Shown: in pieces, positions 28,527 to 38,464 of the stretch
Layout of the letters: each line of letters opens with the position of its first letter
Numbering within the stretch: position 1 is the stretch's first letter
Origin: Paracoccaceae bacterium
GTDB lineage: Bacteria; Pseudomonadota; Alphaproteobacteria; Rhodobacterales; Rhodobacteraceae
Direction of reading: 5' to 3'
DNA length: 43,572 nt
Assembly (NCBI GenBank): GCA_947453525.1
Contig: CANGHD010000010.1
Coordinates: forward strand, 1 to 43,572
Position numbers and translations under genes: made by a program
The notes under the pieces: model-generated
What the model was told of the DNA's origin: nothing
The model's input: the letters and a program-made list of their open reading frames with translations, nothing else
Database searches by the model: none

Positions 28527-29653
28527 TTGACTGACAGTTGCCTGATCAGTGCTGAAGCGGGCGTGAACCACAACGGAACCCTCGACATGGCTCCGCGGCT
28601 GGTGGAGGCGGCGGCGAAGACCAGGGTGGACATGGTCAAGTTCCAGACCTTCCGCGCAACGAACTCGCCAGAGCCATCGCTCCCAAGGCCAGCTACCAAA
28701 GACGCAGCTCTGACGCCGCCGAACGCCAGCTTGACATGCTGCGCCGGCAGGAACTGAGCCACGACGCCCACCACACCCTGATTGACCACTGCGGCAACAG
28801 CGGCATAGCCCTTCTGTCGACCCCCCTCGATCTGCCAAGCCTCAATTTCCTGACCCGCGACCCTGGCCTGGACCAGAAAAAGCTGGGCTAGGGCGAATTG
28901 ACCAACGCGCCGCTGCTGCTGGTCGGGGCGCGGTCTGGCGCAAAGATCATGCCCTCGGCCGGCATGGGCACTTTGGCCGAGGTTGAAGAGGCGCTTGGCG
29001 TGCCGGCCCATGGCATGACCGGCAGCGCCACCCCAAACCGCGCCACCTGCACCGCCGTCCAGCAGGATCCCGCTGGTTGGGACCTGCTACGACAGGGCGT
29101 GACCCTGCTGCATCGCATGACCGAATACCCCGCCCCGGTCCACGACAAGAACCTGCGCTTTCTGGAAACCCTGCGCCGCGTTTCCACGGCAGAGGTCGGC
29201 TCTTCCGACCACGCGCCGGGCAACGCCGTGTCTTTCGCGGCGGTGGCGCTGGGGGCCAAAGTCATCGAGAAGCACTTCGCCCTCGACCGCAGCCTTCCCG
29301 GCGCGGACCACGCCGCCTCGCTGGAGCCTATGGAACTGACGGCCCTTGTCGCCGGTATCCGCGCCATCGGTCTGGCCATGAACAGCGGCATCAAGCTGCC
29401 CGGCAAGGCGGAACTGGTCAATCGGATCGTCGCCCGCAAAAGCCTGATCGCCGCCCGCCTGCGGATCGTTCTTGTCGACCACACCGCAGGACCGGATGTG
29501 AATGGCGCGCGCATTCTGGCCGAAGCCGACTTTCTGGCCAAGAGCGGCCCGCACTTCTTCAACATCGGCGCGGCTGATCCCAAGCTGCGCCGCAGTCTTG
29601 CGGATCGGGCCATGGCCGTTGAAGGAAAGCCGGTGGCGCAGGTCGCGCCCTAG
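28527..29653 (+). pseudogene. legI: N-acetylneuraminate/legionaminate synthase (NeuB/LegI-like)
   Basis: LISAEAGVNHNGTLDMAPRLVEAAAKTRVDMVKFQTFRA; frameshift before 28757; in-frame TAG at 28889..28891 inside the conserved KIGSGE region (reads KKLG*GE); then AEVGSSDHAPGNAVSFAAVALGAKVIEKHFALDRSLPGADHAASLEP. Confidence 0.92.
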
Positions 29654-29689
29654 GCGCAGGTTCTGGGCTTTTGCGATCAGGGTGAGGGG

Positions 29690-30020
29690 GCCGTCCAGTG
29701 CTTGCAATCGGTCGCGACGGTCAACGTAAGGATCGGACATTTTGGCCACCCGAACCTTTTCGCCAATCCATAGCATGACTGCATCCTAGGTGATTTCGTG
29801 ACCTTTGCGCCCGGGCCAGCTGCAACGGCAATGTCGTGATCGAGGATGGCATCTTTATTGGAACCGGGGCAATCCTGCGGCAGGGCAAGCCGGGGCAACC
29901 GTTGCGCATCGGGGCGGGAGCTGCGGTTGGCATGGGGGCGGTGGTCACGCAGGATGTGGGGGGCAGGCGTCACCGTGCTAGGGTCTCAGGCGCGCCAACG
30001 ATCAGGAAGGACGGATCCGA
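29690..30020 (+). pseudogene. Sialic-acid-type acetyltransferase (NeuD/LegH-like, left-handed beta-helix), truncated/frameshifted
   Basis: TVNVRIGHFGHPNLFANP*HDCILGDFVTFAPG / CNGNVVIEDGIFIGTGAILRQGKPGQPLRIGAGAAVGMGAVVTQDV / GAGVTVLG. Confidence 0.8.
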
Positions 30021-30430
30021 ATGATCGTCGATATCCAGAAGATTGCGATTTCCGAAGCGTCCTCGATCCGCGATGCGATGGCGGCGATCAATCAGGGCGC
30101 GATGCAACTGGCCGTTGTCGTCGATGCCGACCGCCGTCTCTTGGCCACTGCCATCGACAGCGACATCCGGGGCGGGCTGCTGCGGAGGTTGACCCTTGAA
30201 AGCCCGGTCTCCGCCGTGATGCGCCGCAACCGATTGCCAATCCGGCAACCGCAGGGCGTCCCGCCGCCCGCCGCCTGATGCGCGAAAATCGTCTGCATCA
30301 TGTGCCTTTGGTCGAGACCGAGGGCCGTCTGGTCGATCTGGCGTGGATTGACGAGATCGTAGGCCTGACCCCCAACACCAACCCACATCGCTCCTCCGCC
30401 AAGCCAGCGATAACGACGCGGCATGGCAGA
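30021..30430 (+). pseudogene. CBS-domain nucleotidyltransferase (PtmE-like) N-terminus; nucleotidyltransferase domain missing
   Basis: MIVDIQKIAISEASSIRDAMAAINQGAMQLAVVVDADRRLLATAIDSDIRGGLLRRL; then, +1 shifted, MRENRLHHVPLVETEGRLVDLAWIDEIVG. Confidence 0.7.
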
Positions 30431-30495
30431 AGATACAGGCGACGAGCGCGCCGTCCTGCGTGTCGGTATGAGAGACTTCGGAATCGCCATGGCTG

Positions 30496-30747
30496 ATGTA
30501 CCTGCAAGTGGACGACAGCCTTCTGTCACCCCTGCGGCCAGATCCTGCAAAGGGCCTCAGGCGGCAAGACCTGCCGGCGGCCTATCAGCTCAACGGTGCC
30601 ATCTGCCTCGCCCGCCGCGATTGGTTTCTGGCCACAGGCCGACTGGTGGACGCGCACACCGTGGCCGATGTCATGCCACCCGACCGCTCGGTCGTCATCG
30701 ACACCTGCGCCGATTTCGACCTTGCCGAAAGCCTGCTGCGCGGCTGA
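30496..30747 (+). pseudogene. Acylneuraminate cytidylyltransferase (LegF/NeuA-like), C-terminal remnant
   Basis: YQLNGAICLARRDWFLATGRLVDAHTVADVMPPDRSVVIDTCADFDLAESLLRG*. Confidence 0.75.
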
Positions 30748-30847
30748 ACGCCAACTCCCGTCGATCTTGCCGATTGACCCTGATCAAGGGGCTGGCACAC
30801 CTCTGCAGAGGTCGAGGGATTGCCCCGAAAGCGATTTGCGAGTACCC

Positions 30848-32288
30848 GTGACCATCCGCCCGTTCTGCAACGCGACCGGCAAGCACACCTCGGTCGACCT
30901 TGACCGTCTGCGCGGACTGGCAGGGAATGAAACTGAAAACGTCGAACAATTGGCCGATCCGGATGCCGATTTCAAGGCCTCGTCCCGGGCACGGATGGAC
31001 ACCCGTCGCATCAGGGGCGCGTATCTGATGGATGGGCAAAGCTGCAAGAGCGCCAATCTGAACGTTCTCGCCGCGCCGAACTTCCTGCAGGCGCTGGAAC
31101 CTACCGTCGACCGGTTGTACCGCTTGGCACCGGGCGGTATCGCTATCGCCCGCACAACCTGATGACTTTGCAGGATTGTCTGGACCATTGCCACATCCTG
31201 ACCGACGTCATGGCGCAAAAGCTGATCGAAGCGCGCAGCACCCATGTCCCGGTCTTCAACGTGCCGCATCTGGTCGATGCCACGGTGCTTTATGACACCG
31301 CCCGGTCGTTGGGGATCGAGACCGTCATCCTCCCCATGTCGCATTTCCCCAACCTCAGCTTCTCTATGCGCCCAATCGAGAACTTTGGCGCGTTCGACCC
31401 GAAGGCTGGCCACGCCAAGCCTTTACCCATCGGGCGCGACAAAGAGACGGAACTGTTCTAAATGACCAAAATCGACGACAAGACCAGCCTGCGCGGCAGC
31501 ATCGCCCTGCGCGGTTTCAGCCATTTCCTGACCTACGTCCTGGCGCGTAGGCCCTGTCTGCCTTCAAACCGGTCTACCTCGCCCGTATCTTGACGCGGAT
31601 GCAGCGCATCTATGGCAGCTTTCCGAAAAGGCGCGATCCCTTCGCCAGCTTCTGTGACGGAAATGAATTCGTCTATTTCGGGCTTCTGGCCGTCTGCGCA
31701 AACCGGCCTGTCGACTTGGACCGGAAATCGGTCTGCTTCCCCCTCCACCTGCAGTCCGAGATGATGGCCTCTTCCTTTGGCGGCCCCTACCGCGATCAGG
31801 TGTTGTCGATCGAGGAGGTGTCGCGCAGCCTGCCGCCGGATGGGCTAATCTATGTGAAAGAGAACACCAAGCAGGACGGCTATGCCCGCGACCCGATGTT
31901 CTTTCCTCGCATCAAACGCATCCCGAACGTGCGCTTCCTGTCCAGCCAGGCGAATACCCACAAACTGATCAGACGCGCGCAATTCATCGCCTTCATCGCC
32001 GGGTGGAAGGCGATAAAGAAGGGCAAGCCTGCCATGATTTGCAGCCACACGTGGTTTCAGCGTCTACCGGGCATCTTCAAGTTCTCGCCGGATCTTGACC
32101 CCATGGCCGTAGCGGAGGCGGTGATCGACCATGCCGAACTGGAACAGGCCACCGGGAATCTGGTGGCGCGCGGCTATGAAGGGCTAGTGTTTCGCGGTTG
32201 GCAGAAGGCGCTGGCCGACTTCGATCCGGTAAAGATCGCCGATTGCATGGCGCGGGCGGCACTTGGGCTGCTGCGCGGCGACATTTAG
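30848..32288 (+). pseudogene. Capsule polysaccharide biosynthesis-type protein, broken into at least three frames
   Basis: TLQDCLDHCHILTDVMAQKLIEARSTHVPVFNVPHLVDATVLYDTARSLGIETVI and, downstream in another frame, VCFPLHLQSEMMASSFGGPYRDQVLSIEEVSRSLPPDGLIYVKENTKQDGY. Confidence 0.65.
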
Positions 32289-32327
32289 TTCACCTTTGGC
32301 CCGTAACCTTCGTCCCGGTTCTGCGCC

Positions 32328-33203
32328 TTATTCCGAAAAACCATCCGGGGCCGTGCTAGGACCGGATTTCGCGAACACGACGACGGCAACCGCAAACAAT
32401 ATCCCCATCACAAGCGCACAGGGCCGGATGTTTCCATTGCTGGGGATAATGGGCAAGAACGAGGGCCATGCGTTGATCGCCCAGTGAAACAGCAAGGCTG
32501 GCAGCACGCTAAAGCCTGTGTTCACCGACATGCGTGCAAGCACAACCGTCAAGGCCACGGCGCTGGTGAGGAACAACAGGATCGGCATCTGCGCCTGCGC
32601 AGTGCCCGGAATAAGGAACAGCGGCAGGTGCCACAGACCCCAGACGGAACCGACCATCAGGCCTGCGAAACGCCAACCAAAGCGGGTGGAGAGCGTTGGC
32701 AGCGCATAACCCCGCCAGCCAAACTCCTCTCCCAAAGGGCCGCCGATCAGCAGAACCAGTCCGAATTGCATCAACGACGCCCCGATATGCCCCTCAGCAG
32801 GGGAAGGGCCCAAAATCCCGCCCAGCGCCACCTCCAGGCTCAGGGCGACCAGAATTGCCAGAAGCGGTCCGAAAAAGGCAATGGCATACCAGACCGGATT
32901 GATCCGCCATGCCAGACAGCGCCGCAACCAGCGATGAAGCCCGACCCTACCCTCAAAGAGCCAGATCACAAGCAGGCCGGCAAGGCTGGGACAAAAGCCT
33001 GCGATCAGAAACAGCCCCGTGCTGACCTCGGGTGCCCGAAACTTGAGGACGGCCGCGCTCAGCCAAAGGCTCCACGTCAGCCCGAAGGTCAGGGCGAGGA
33101 AAGTCCACAGTGCGGCGGGGCGAAAGGATGGGCCCGTGATCGCCTCGGCTATGAGGGCGGTCTTGGGCGCGGATCCGGTGGCGGCGGAGGCAGAAAAAGT
33201 CAT
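32328..33203 (-). CDS. CPBP-family intramembrane metalloprotease
   Basis: Multi-TM with GGPLGEEFGWRGYALP (EExxxR) and VWGLWHLPLF, FHWAINAWPS. Confidence 0.9.
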   Translation of the reverse strand: MTFSASAATGSAPKTALIAEAITGPSFRPAALWTFLALTFGLTWSLWLSAAVLKFRAPEVSTGLFLIAGFCPSLAGLLVIWLFEGRVGLHRWLRRCLAWRINPVWYAIAFFGPLLAILVALSLEVALGGILGPSPAEGHIGASLMQFGLVLLIGGPLGEEFGWRGYALPTLSTRFGWRFAGLMVGSVWGLWHLPLFLIPGTAQAQMPILLFLTSAVALTVVLARMSVNTGFSVLPALLFHWAINAWPSFLPIIPSNGNIRPCALVMGILFAVAVVVFAKSGPSTAPDGFSE

Positions 33204-33639
33204 TGCGCTGCCGGTCTGGCTTGGGTTTCAGATGCCGCATCTGAGGCAAAGTCGCGACTCCCAAACCGCCAGACCTGCAGAAGGGAACCCGCTACCGGAA
33301 CCCAAGCGCTGATCCCGGTCGTCGGACCGATGGAATCGCCCCCGGCGTTGGCGATGGCGGGGGGGATGACGCCTGCAATCACGATGCTTTTGCAGGCGTT
33401 GAGGAACTGCCGGTTGGGAACACATTCAAGTCGATGCCGCCCACGGCGAAGTTCTGGAAAGACATTTTGCAGCGCGGTATGCCCGACACCAGAAAGGCCC
33501 GGACGTGCCAGACCATCCAGATTGCGCCAAGGATCAGCGCCGCGCCGGCAATCGTGCATGTGATGCCGATGGTGACGGCCAGATACTGGCCCGTGTCGCG
33601 CAGCCCATGTTCGGGTCTGCTTTGATCCGGTGCGGTCAT
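33200..33639 (-). pseudogene. Small membrane protein, apparently split by one frameshift near 33400-33440
   Basis: Start ATG at 33639 overlaps DUF6064 stop, 86-aa frame ends at 33379; alternate frame (QFLNACKSIVIAGVIPPAIAN...ASETQARPAAQ*) ends exactly overlapping the next ATG at 33203. Confidence 0.6.
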
Positions 33640-34310
33640 GGCACAATTCCTGGGGGTGAGGATTTCGCTCTGCGGCCCTGCAACGCGGTGGCAATCAGCG
33701 TCCAGACAAGCGCGGCGCTGGCCAGCGGCAGCCCCAGATCCTCGGGAATGTCCATTTGGAACGCCGCCGCCATTCCAATCAGCGACCACAGGATGGGCAG
33801 GATCGACAGCCATACAACCCAAGCCCCCCGTGCGACGATCAGCAGGCCGATCGTGAAAATCGTCGTCGGGCAGGGCGCCACGCCGAACATTGGCCCGGCC
33901 ATGCCGCCATGTCCCTCAAACTGGCCCAGAATGGGATAGACGAGCACGCCGTAAAGGATCACTGAAAGCCCGGTGGTCGACCGCAGGTTCGGTCGGACCA
34001 CCAGCTGCAGGTCTTTCGGCCAGATGGCACTCGCCTGGAAAAGCACCGCCTGAGCAAGGCACAGTGCGGCAAAAGCCGGGGCGACGGGGTTGATCCGGGC
34101 AAAGAACATCAGATGATAGCCAATCCCGACGAAGGTCCAAAGCACGGCGAGGACCACCATGACAATTCTCACCCCGGTGTCGCGACCCTGGAACAGGGCT
34201 GCCAGTGCTGCCAGACCCAAGATCAGCCCAAGGATCTGCGCGGGCCAGATAGCCACGTTATAGTCCCGAAAGACCTGCAGAAACGCCGCGGTGCTGAAGG
34301 GCAAGGTCAT
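33636..34310 (-). CDS. DUF6064-like multi-TM membrane protein
   Basis: LPFSTAAFLQVFRDYNVAIWPAQILGLILGLAALAAL...VLAVLWTFVGIGYHLMFFARINPVAP. Confidence 0.75.
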   Translation of the reverse strand: MTLPFSTAAFLQVFRDYNVAIWPAQILGLILGLAALAALFQGRDTGVRIVMVVLAVLWTFVGIGYHLMFFARINPVAPAFAALCLAQAVLFQASAIWPKDLQLVVRPNLRSTTGLSVILYGVLVYPILGQFEGHGGMAGPMFGVAPCPTTIFTIGLLIVARGAWVVWLSILPILWSLIGMAAAFQMDIPEDLGLPLASAALVWTLIATALQGRRAKSSPPGIVP

Positions 34311-35122
34311 GCTGCATCCGCCTTCATCACGCCTGCGCGCTCAAAGGACAGGACGGCTCCGACCAGCGACCAAAGCGCCGCGACGCAGACTGCCTGCCAG
34401 CTAAGGCTTTGCGCCAACGACGTTGCCGGGAAGAAGGCCAGCAGCCAGCCCGTGAAGCTCGCATGCATCAGCATGGCGAGGGGCAGACTTTTTGTGCGGG
34501 CAAAGACCCATGTCATCAGAATGCGGTAGGGGGTCAGAGTGGCCAGATAGACCACGACGAATTCCAGCGGCCAGACCGCGCCCATCGTCCCGGAGTTATA
34601 GCGGAAATCGACCAGAAGGTGCCACACGGCCCAGATCAGACCCAGCATCAGCCCGGATTTGCCCAAGGAATGCTTTTGCAACAGCCGGGGTGTTGCAAAC
34701 CCGGTCCAGCCAATTTCCTCAAATCCTCCGGCGATCAGGCCGACGCCAAGAAGCGCCGCGTTGAACTGGGGGCGGAACGCCGGTCCGGCAATGGCCTCGC
34801 AGGTCCATAGGGTCGCAAGGAGGATGGCGGGCATGGTCAGAAGCGCCACCGCCAGCCATGGCACCGACACGCGCCAGATGCGCGCCATGTGCCAAAATGC
34901 GGGCGGACCGGGTTTTTCGCCCAGAAGCGCCGTGCAACTCAGGCTGCTGACGCTCGGCCCCAGCAGCATCAGCAGAAATATCAGGCCGCCCTCGACCGGC
35001 TGCAGAGGTCGCAGGTCAAAGCCGCGCGCCGCAAGAACAATCAGGATGCCGCCCCAACTGATGCCAAAGGCCAGGACGAAGAAGCCCGTCAGAGGGTGGT
35101 GCCGAACCCAAAGCCGGATCAT
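34307..35122 (-). CDS. CPBP-family intramembrane metalloprotease
   Basis: GGFEEIGWTGFATPRLLQKHS, LIWAVWHLLVDF, multi-TM; 4-nt overlaps with both neighbours. Confidence 0.85.
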   Translation of the reverse strand: MIRLWVRHHPLTGFFVLAFGISWGGILIVLAARGFDLRPLQPVEGGLIFLLMLLGPSVSSLSCTALLGEKPGPPAFWHMARIWRVSVPWLAVALLTMPAILLATLWTCEAIAGPAFRPQFNAALLGVGLIAGGFEEIGWTGFATPRLLQKHSLGKSGLMLGLIWAVWHLLVDFRYNSGTMGAVWPLEFVVVYLATLTPYRILMTWVFARTKSLPLAMLMHASFTGWLLAFFPATSLAQSLSWQAVCVAALWSLVGAVLSFERAGVMKADAA

Positions 35123-36096
35123 GGCAGGGCCGGGCTGGCTTGCGGCGCCAGAAGCGCAAGGGTCGCCGCCATCACCTCGTCACTATGACCAATCCAAGTG
35201 TGGCCTCCAGTGGCAAACCCCAAGAACCGCGCCCCGGCAATCTGGCTTGCAGTGTATTCTGCGCGGGCAAAGGTGCCGTAAAGATCGTCGCGGGCCGAGA
35301 TGATGAGGGTGGGAGCAGTGATGGTGCCAAGCGCAGATGGAGTCAGGGCCTTGCTCGTGGCCGTGTCATTGCGCAACCCCGCTGCCCGGGCGGATACCGG
35401 CAGGATGTGATCAAGCATTGCGCCAATCCGTGCCTTTTCGGTGCCGCTTGCCGTCCGAAGCAGATCGGGCGGGGTGGCGAGCACTGTGGCCAGCATCCGC
35501 GTCCGTGCGAGGTGAAGCGAAGACCAGAACAGGAAGTCAGACCCGATCACTGCCATCATAGCAGCCTCGACCCAGGACGCCATTGGGGCGGCTGAAGCGG
35601 CGGCTGATGGTGGCTTCCAGGCCAAGGGTACCAGCAGGATCAGTGCCGAGACCCGGTCCGGGTGACGTATCGCCATCTGCAAGGCCGATTGCGCGCCCGC
35701 CGAGCCACCCATTACAGCGGCGGTCTTGAGATGGAGCGCATCCATCAGGCAGACGAAGGCATCGGCCTGCGCTGCGGCCGAGGCATCTGCGGGCATTGGC
35801 GTGCGCAGATAGCCAAAGCGAGACATGGCGATGACGCGGACACCTTTCGCCGCTAAGGGCGAAGCGAAAGCCATGCCCTGATCAAAACCCCCGCCGCTGC
35901 CGTGGATGGCCAGAAGCGGTATACCCGCACCGGCCTCCTGATACTCCATCACGCCGCAGGGCGTGGTGATGACCGTGCTGCCCTGACCGACCCTGAGGCG
36001 GGCCGCCGCCATATCCGTTTGGAACAGCCACCAGATCACGCCAGCCCCCAGCACCAGCAGAACCGCTGCCATCCCGAGGAAAAGGTGCAGGGTCAC
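35119..36096 (-). CDS. Alpha/beta hydrolase with N-terminal membrane anchor
   Basis: LLAIHGSGGGFDQGMAFA, VMGGSAGAQSALQMAIRHP, TLIISARDDLYGTF, GGHTWIGHSDEV. Confidence 0.88.
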   Translation of the reverse strand: MTLHLFLGMAAVLLVLGAGVIWWLFQTDMAAARLRVGQGSTVITTPCGVMEYQEAGAGIPLLAIHGSGGGFDQGMAFASPLAAKGVRVIAMSRFGYLRTPMPADASAAAQADAFVCLMDALHLKTAAVMGGSAGAQSALQMAIRHPDRVSALILLVPLAWKPPSAAASAAPMASWVEAAMMAVIGSDFLFWSSLHLARTRMLATVLATPPDLLRTASGTEKARIGAMLDHILPVSARAAGLRNDTATSKALTPSALGTITAPTLIISARDDLYGTFARAEYTASQIAGARFLGFATGGHTWIGHSDEVMAATLALLAPQASPALP

Positions 36097-37190
36097 CCCA
36101 GCACCGCTGCAACCGGCCTACGGGCCGCGAAGGGCAGGGCTGCACCACGACCAAAGCGCATGACAATGTCGGGTCTGCGTCCCGGCAGGCCGATCAGCCC
36201 GGCCAGATCGGCGCGCAGGCCCGGCACCTCGACCGGCTGGTTGAGGAACGAGCATTTGAGGCCAAGCGCCGTGGCCTGCAAGGCAAAGCGCTGGCAGGCG
36301 CGGCCGACCTGCACCCAGTGCTCCGGGTTTGCCGCTGCGCCGGCAAACACCGCCAACCCGGCGGAGGTGGCGATCTGGCCCGTGTACTTCTTCGTTTCGG
36401 CCTTCACGGTATAGACCATGTCGAACAGGACAGGCCCAAGCCAGTCCGGCAGGGCCGGATTGCCGCTTGCGGCGCTGAAGAGCCCGTCCCCGGTTGCAAG
36501 CGCGCGCTTGGGGCTGAACCGCAGCCACTGCTTCAACTCGACCACGAAGGCCTTGTCGCCGATCTGCGTGGTGTTTCCCATGATCACCAGATCGGCGATC
36601 TTGTTCATCTTCGCCCGGTCGGTCACCAACATCAGATCGACACCCGGCACCACGGCTGCGGCGGCGAGCAGTGTCAGGTCCGCCGCGCTGACAACGGAGC
36701 CGTCATAGTCCGCCCGCGTCGACTGTCGGTGAGGGATGGCGTCGAACAGGGCGCGTTCACCACCCTTTCCCGCCGCAAAGTGTAACCGGACAGCGCCATC
36801 GGCTGCGGGGTCGAAGCTGATCTCGCCCACCTGGCCCGACACGGCGGAGGCGATGGCCAACGTCTCGGCGGCGGCACCCAGCGAGACGAAGACATGATGG
36901 TCCTCAGGATCCACAACCGGCGTGCGGCGGCTGAAATCGGGCAGGATGGCGATCTCACCTGTCTTGGGCTGAAAGCGCCAAGCTTGGGTGTTGTGGCCAT
37001 TGGGCGCCATTGTCGCATAGCGGATCAGATCGCGCATCGCTGCGGGCATCGCCACAGCGGCGCGCTGTGCGGCCACGGCGGTCTCGTACTCCGCCATCGA
37101 TCCCATCTGGCGCCGAGCGGCCAAGGCCGCGCCACCCAAGCCCAGCAGCGCCACCCCGCCGCCGATGACCATGTCACGCCGCGTCACCAC
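36093..37190 (-). CDS. Acg-like nitroreductase-family protein with Tat-like N-terminus
   Basis: VTRRDMVIGGGVALLGLGGAAL leader; IRYATMAPNGHNTQAWRF; ACQRFALQATALGLKCSFLNQPVE. Confidence 0.88.
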   Translation of the reverse strand: MVTRRDMVIGGGVALLGLGGAALAARRQMGSMAEYETAVAAQRAAVAMPAAMRDLIRYATMAPNGHNTQAWRFQPKTGEIAILPDFSRRTPVVDPEDHHVFVSLGAAAETLAIASAVSGQVGEISFDPAADGAVRLHFAAGKGGERALFDAIPHRQSTRADYDGSVVSAADLTLLAAAAVVPGVDLMLVTDRAKMNKIADLVIMGNTTQIGDKAFVVELKQWLRFSPKRALATGDGLFSAASGNPALPDWLGPVLFDMVYTVKAETKKYTGQIATSAGLAVFAGAAANPEHWVQVGRACQRFALQATALGLKCSFLNQPVEVPGLRADLAGLIGLPGRRPDIVMRFGRGAALPFAARRPVAAVLG

Positions 37191-37218
37191 CGCACCGCTC
37201 CGACCTGCAAGTCGACGC

Positions 37219-38349
37219 TCACACCATCACCCCATCGCGGCGCAGGATCCAGCCCGAGGGCAGGATGAAGGCCGCCAAGGTGCCGATGCCCCACAGCGTC
37301 AGACCCAGTACAAAAAACCAGCCCGCAATCGGGACAAGCCATGCAAGGCCGGCAACGAAGGCACCCAAGCAGGCCAGCCCGAACTTGCCCGGAAGGGCCT
37401 CGGGCATTGGTCGCCCAATGGTCAGCCACAGGCCCACGCCCAGCAGGTATGACCCCAAGATATAGCCCGCGCAGATCGCCAGACCCGTGATCACCAGCAT
37501 CACAGGAAGCAGGATTACGCCGACAAGGGTCAGCGTCAGCACAAAACCCGACCCGGCCAGCGCAGAGGTCACCAGAAACCCTGACCAGATCGCCCGACCC
37601 GGATGTGCCAAGGCCAGTTCGCGCCAGGCCTGCACCGCTTTGGGCGCCACGCCGATGGCCAGCGCCGCCAGCAATCCGCAGATCAGAACCCCGGTCAGAA
37701 AGGCCCGGATCATGCGCCAGACCGGCACCTTGACCCGCATCTGCTCGGCCATCTTGCCAGAGCTATACTGCGCGCGTGCCGCGATGCTCACACGCGACGC
37801 GGGTGCCACGGTCTCGGGCACCTTGATGCGGGCCGGATCGGCGGCGTAAATCTTCAGCGTCCCCGCCACCGTGGCACCGGACGCAAAGGTCACCCGGTCC
37901 GCCAGCATCACCACATCGCCTGCGACGGCCCCTCGAAGCGTCACATCCGCACCCGAAATCAGGGCATAACCGCCGACCGAGGCCACCTGCACCTCTGACC
38001 CCGCCGCGCGCAGGTTGCCCGTGACCGGACCCATAGCCACGTCAAAGCCCGACACCGTGGCATTGCCACCCACCGCCGCCGTGACGGCCACGCTGTAGCC
38101 CGCCGCGAACAGATCACCCGTCACCGGGGCATCCACAGCCACCCGCCGCCCGGCCAGATTCGCCGAGCCGCCGACCGGCGCCGTCACGGCCACACGGTTG
38201 CCCGCCAGAAACAGGTCCGTTACCGCTGGCCCGCTGAAAGTCACCGATTCCCCGGCTTCGTAATGGTCCTGTGCCATGGTCAGCACGGCGTTTTGGGCAA
38301 GGGCCGGGGATGCCAACAGGGCGAAGCTCAGGATCAGCAGGCGCAACAT
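37219..38349 (-). CDS. Polymer-forming (bactofilin-like) domain membrane protein
   Basis: Signal peptide MLRLLILSFALLASPALAQ, hydrophobic short-repeat beta-helix-like region (NLAGRRVAVDAPVTGDLFAAGYSVAVTAAVGGNATVSG), C-terminal TM segments. Confidence 0.75.
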   Translation of the reverse strand: MLRLLILSFALLASPALAQNAVLTMAQDHYEAGESVTFSGPAVTDLFLAGNRVAVTAPVGGSANLAGRRVAVDAPVTGDLFAAGYSVAVTAAVGGNATVSGFDVAMGPVTGNLRAAGSEVQVASVGGYALISGADVTLRGAVAGDVVMLADRVTFASGATVAGTLKIYAADPARIKVPETVAPASRVSIAARAQYSSGKMAEQMRVKVPVWRMIRAFLTGVLICGLLAALAIGVAPKAVQAWRELALAHPGRAIWSGFLVTSALAGSGFVLTLTLVGVILLPVMLVITGLAICAGYILGSYLLGVGLWLTIGRPMPEALPGKFGLACLGAFVAGLAWLVPIAGWFFVLGLTLWGIGTLAAFILPSGWILRRDGVMV

Positions 38350-38464
38350 GGCGGTCTTCCTTTCAAGGTTCGCAGGCACCGTGCCCACACAGGCGGCCCA
38401 AGTCGTTGATCGACATCAGTCAGACGCCGCCGCGATGTGGAAAAAGTGGCCGAAGGCCGAGGGG

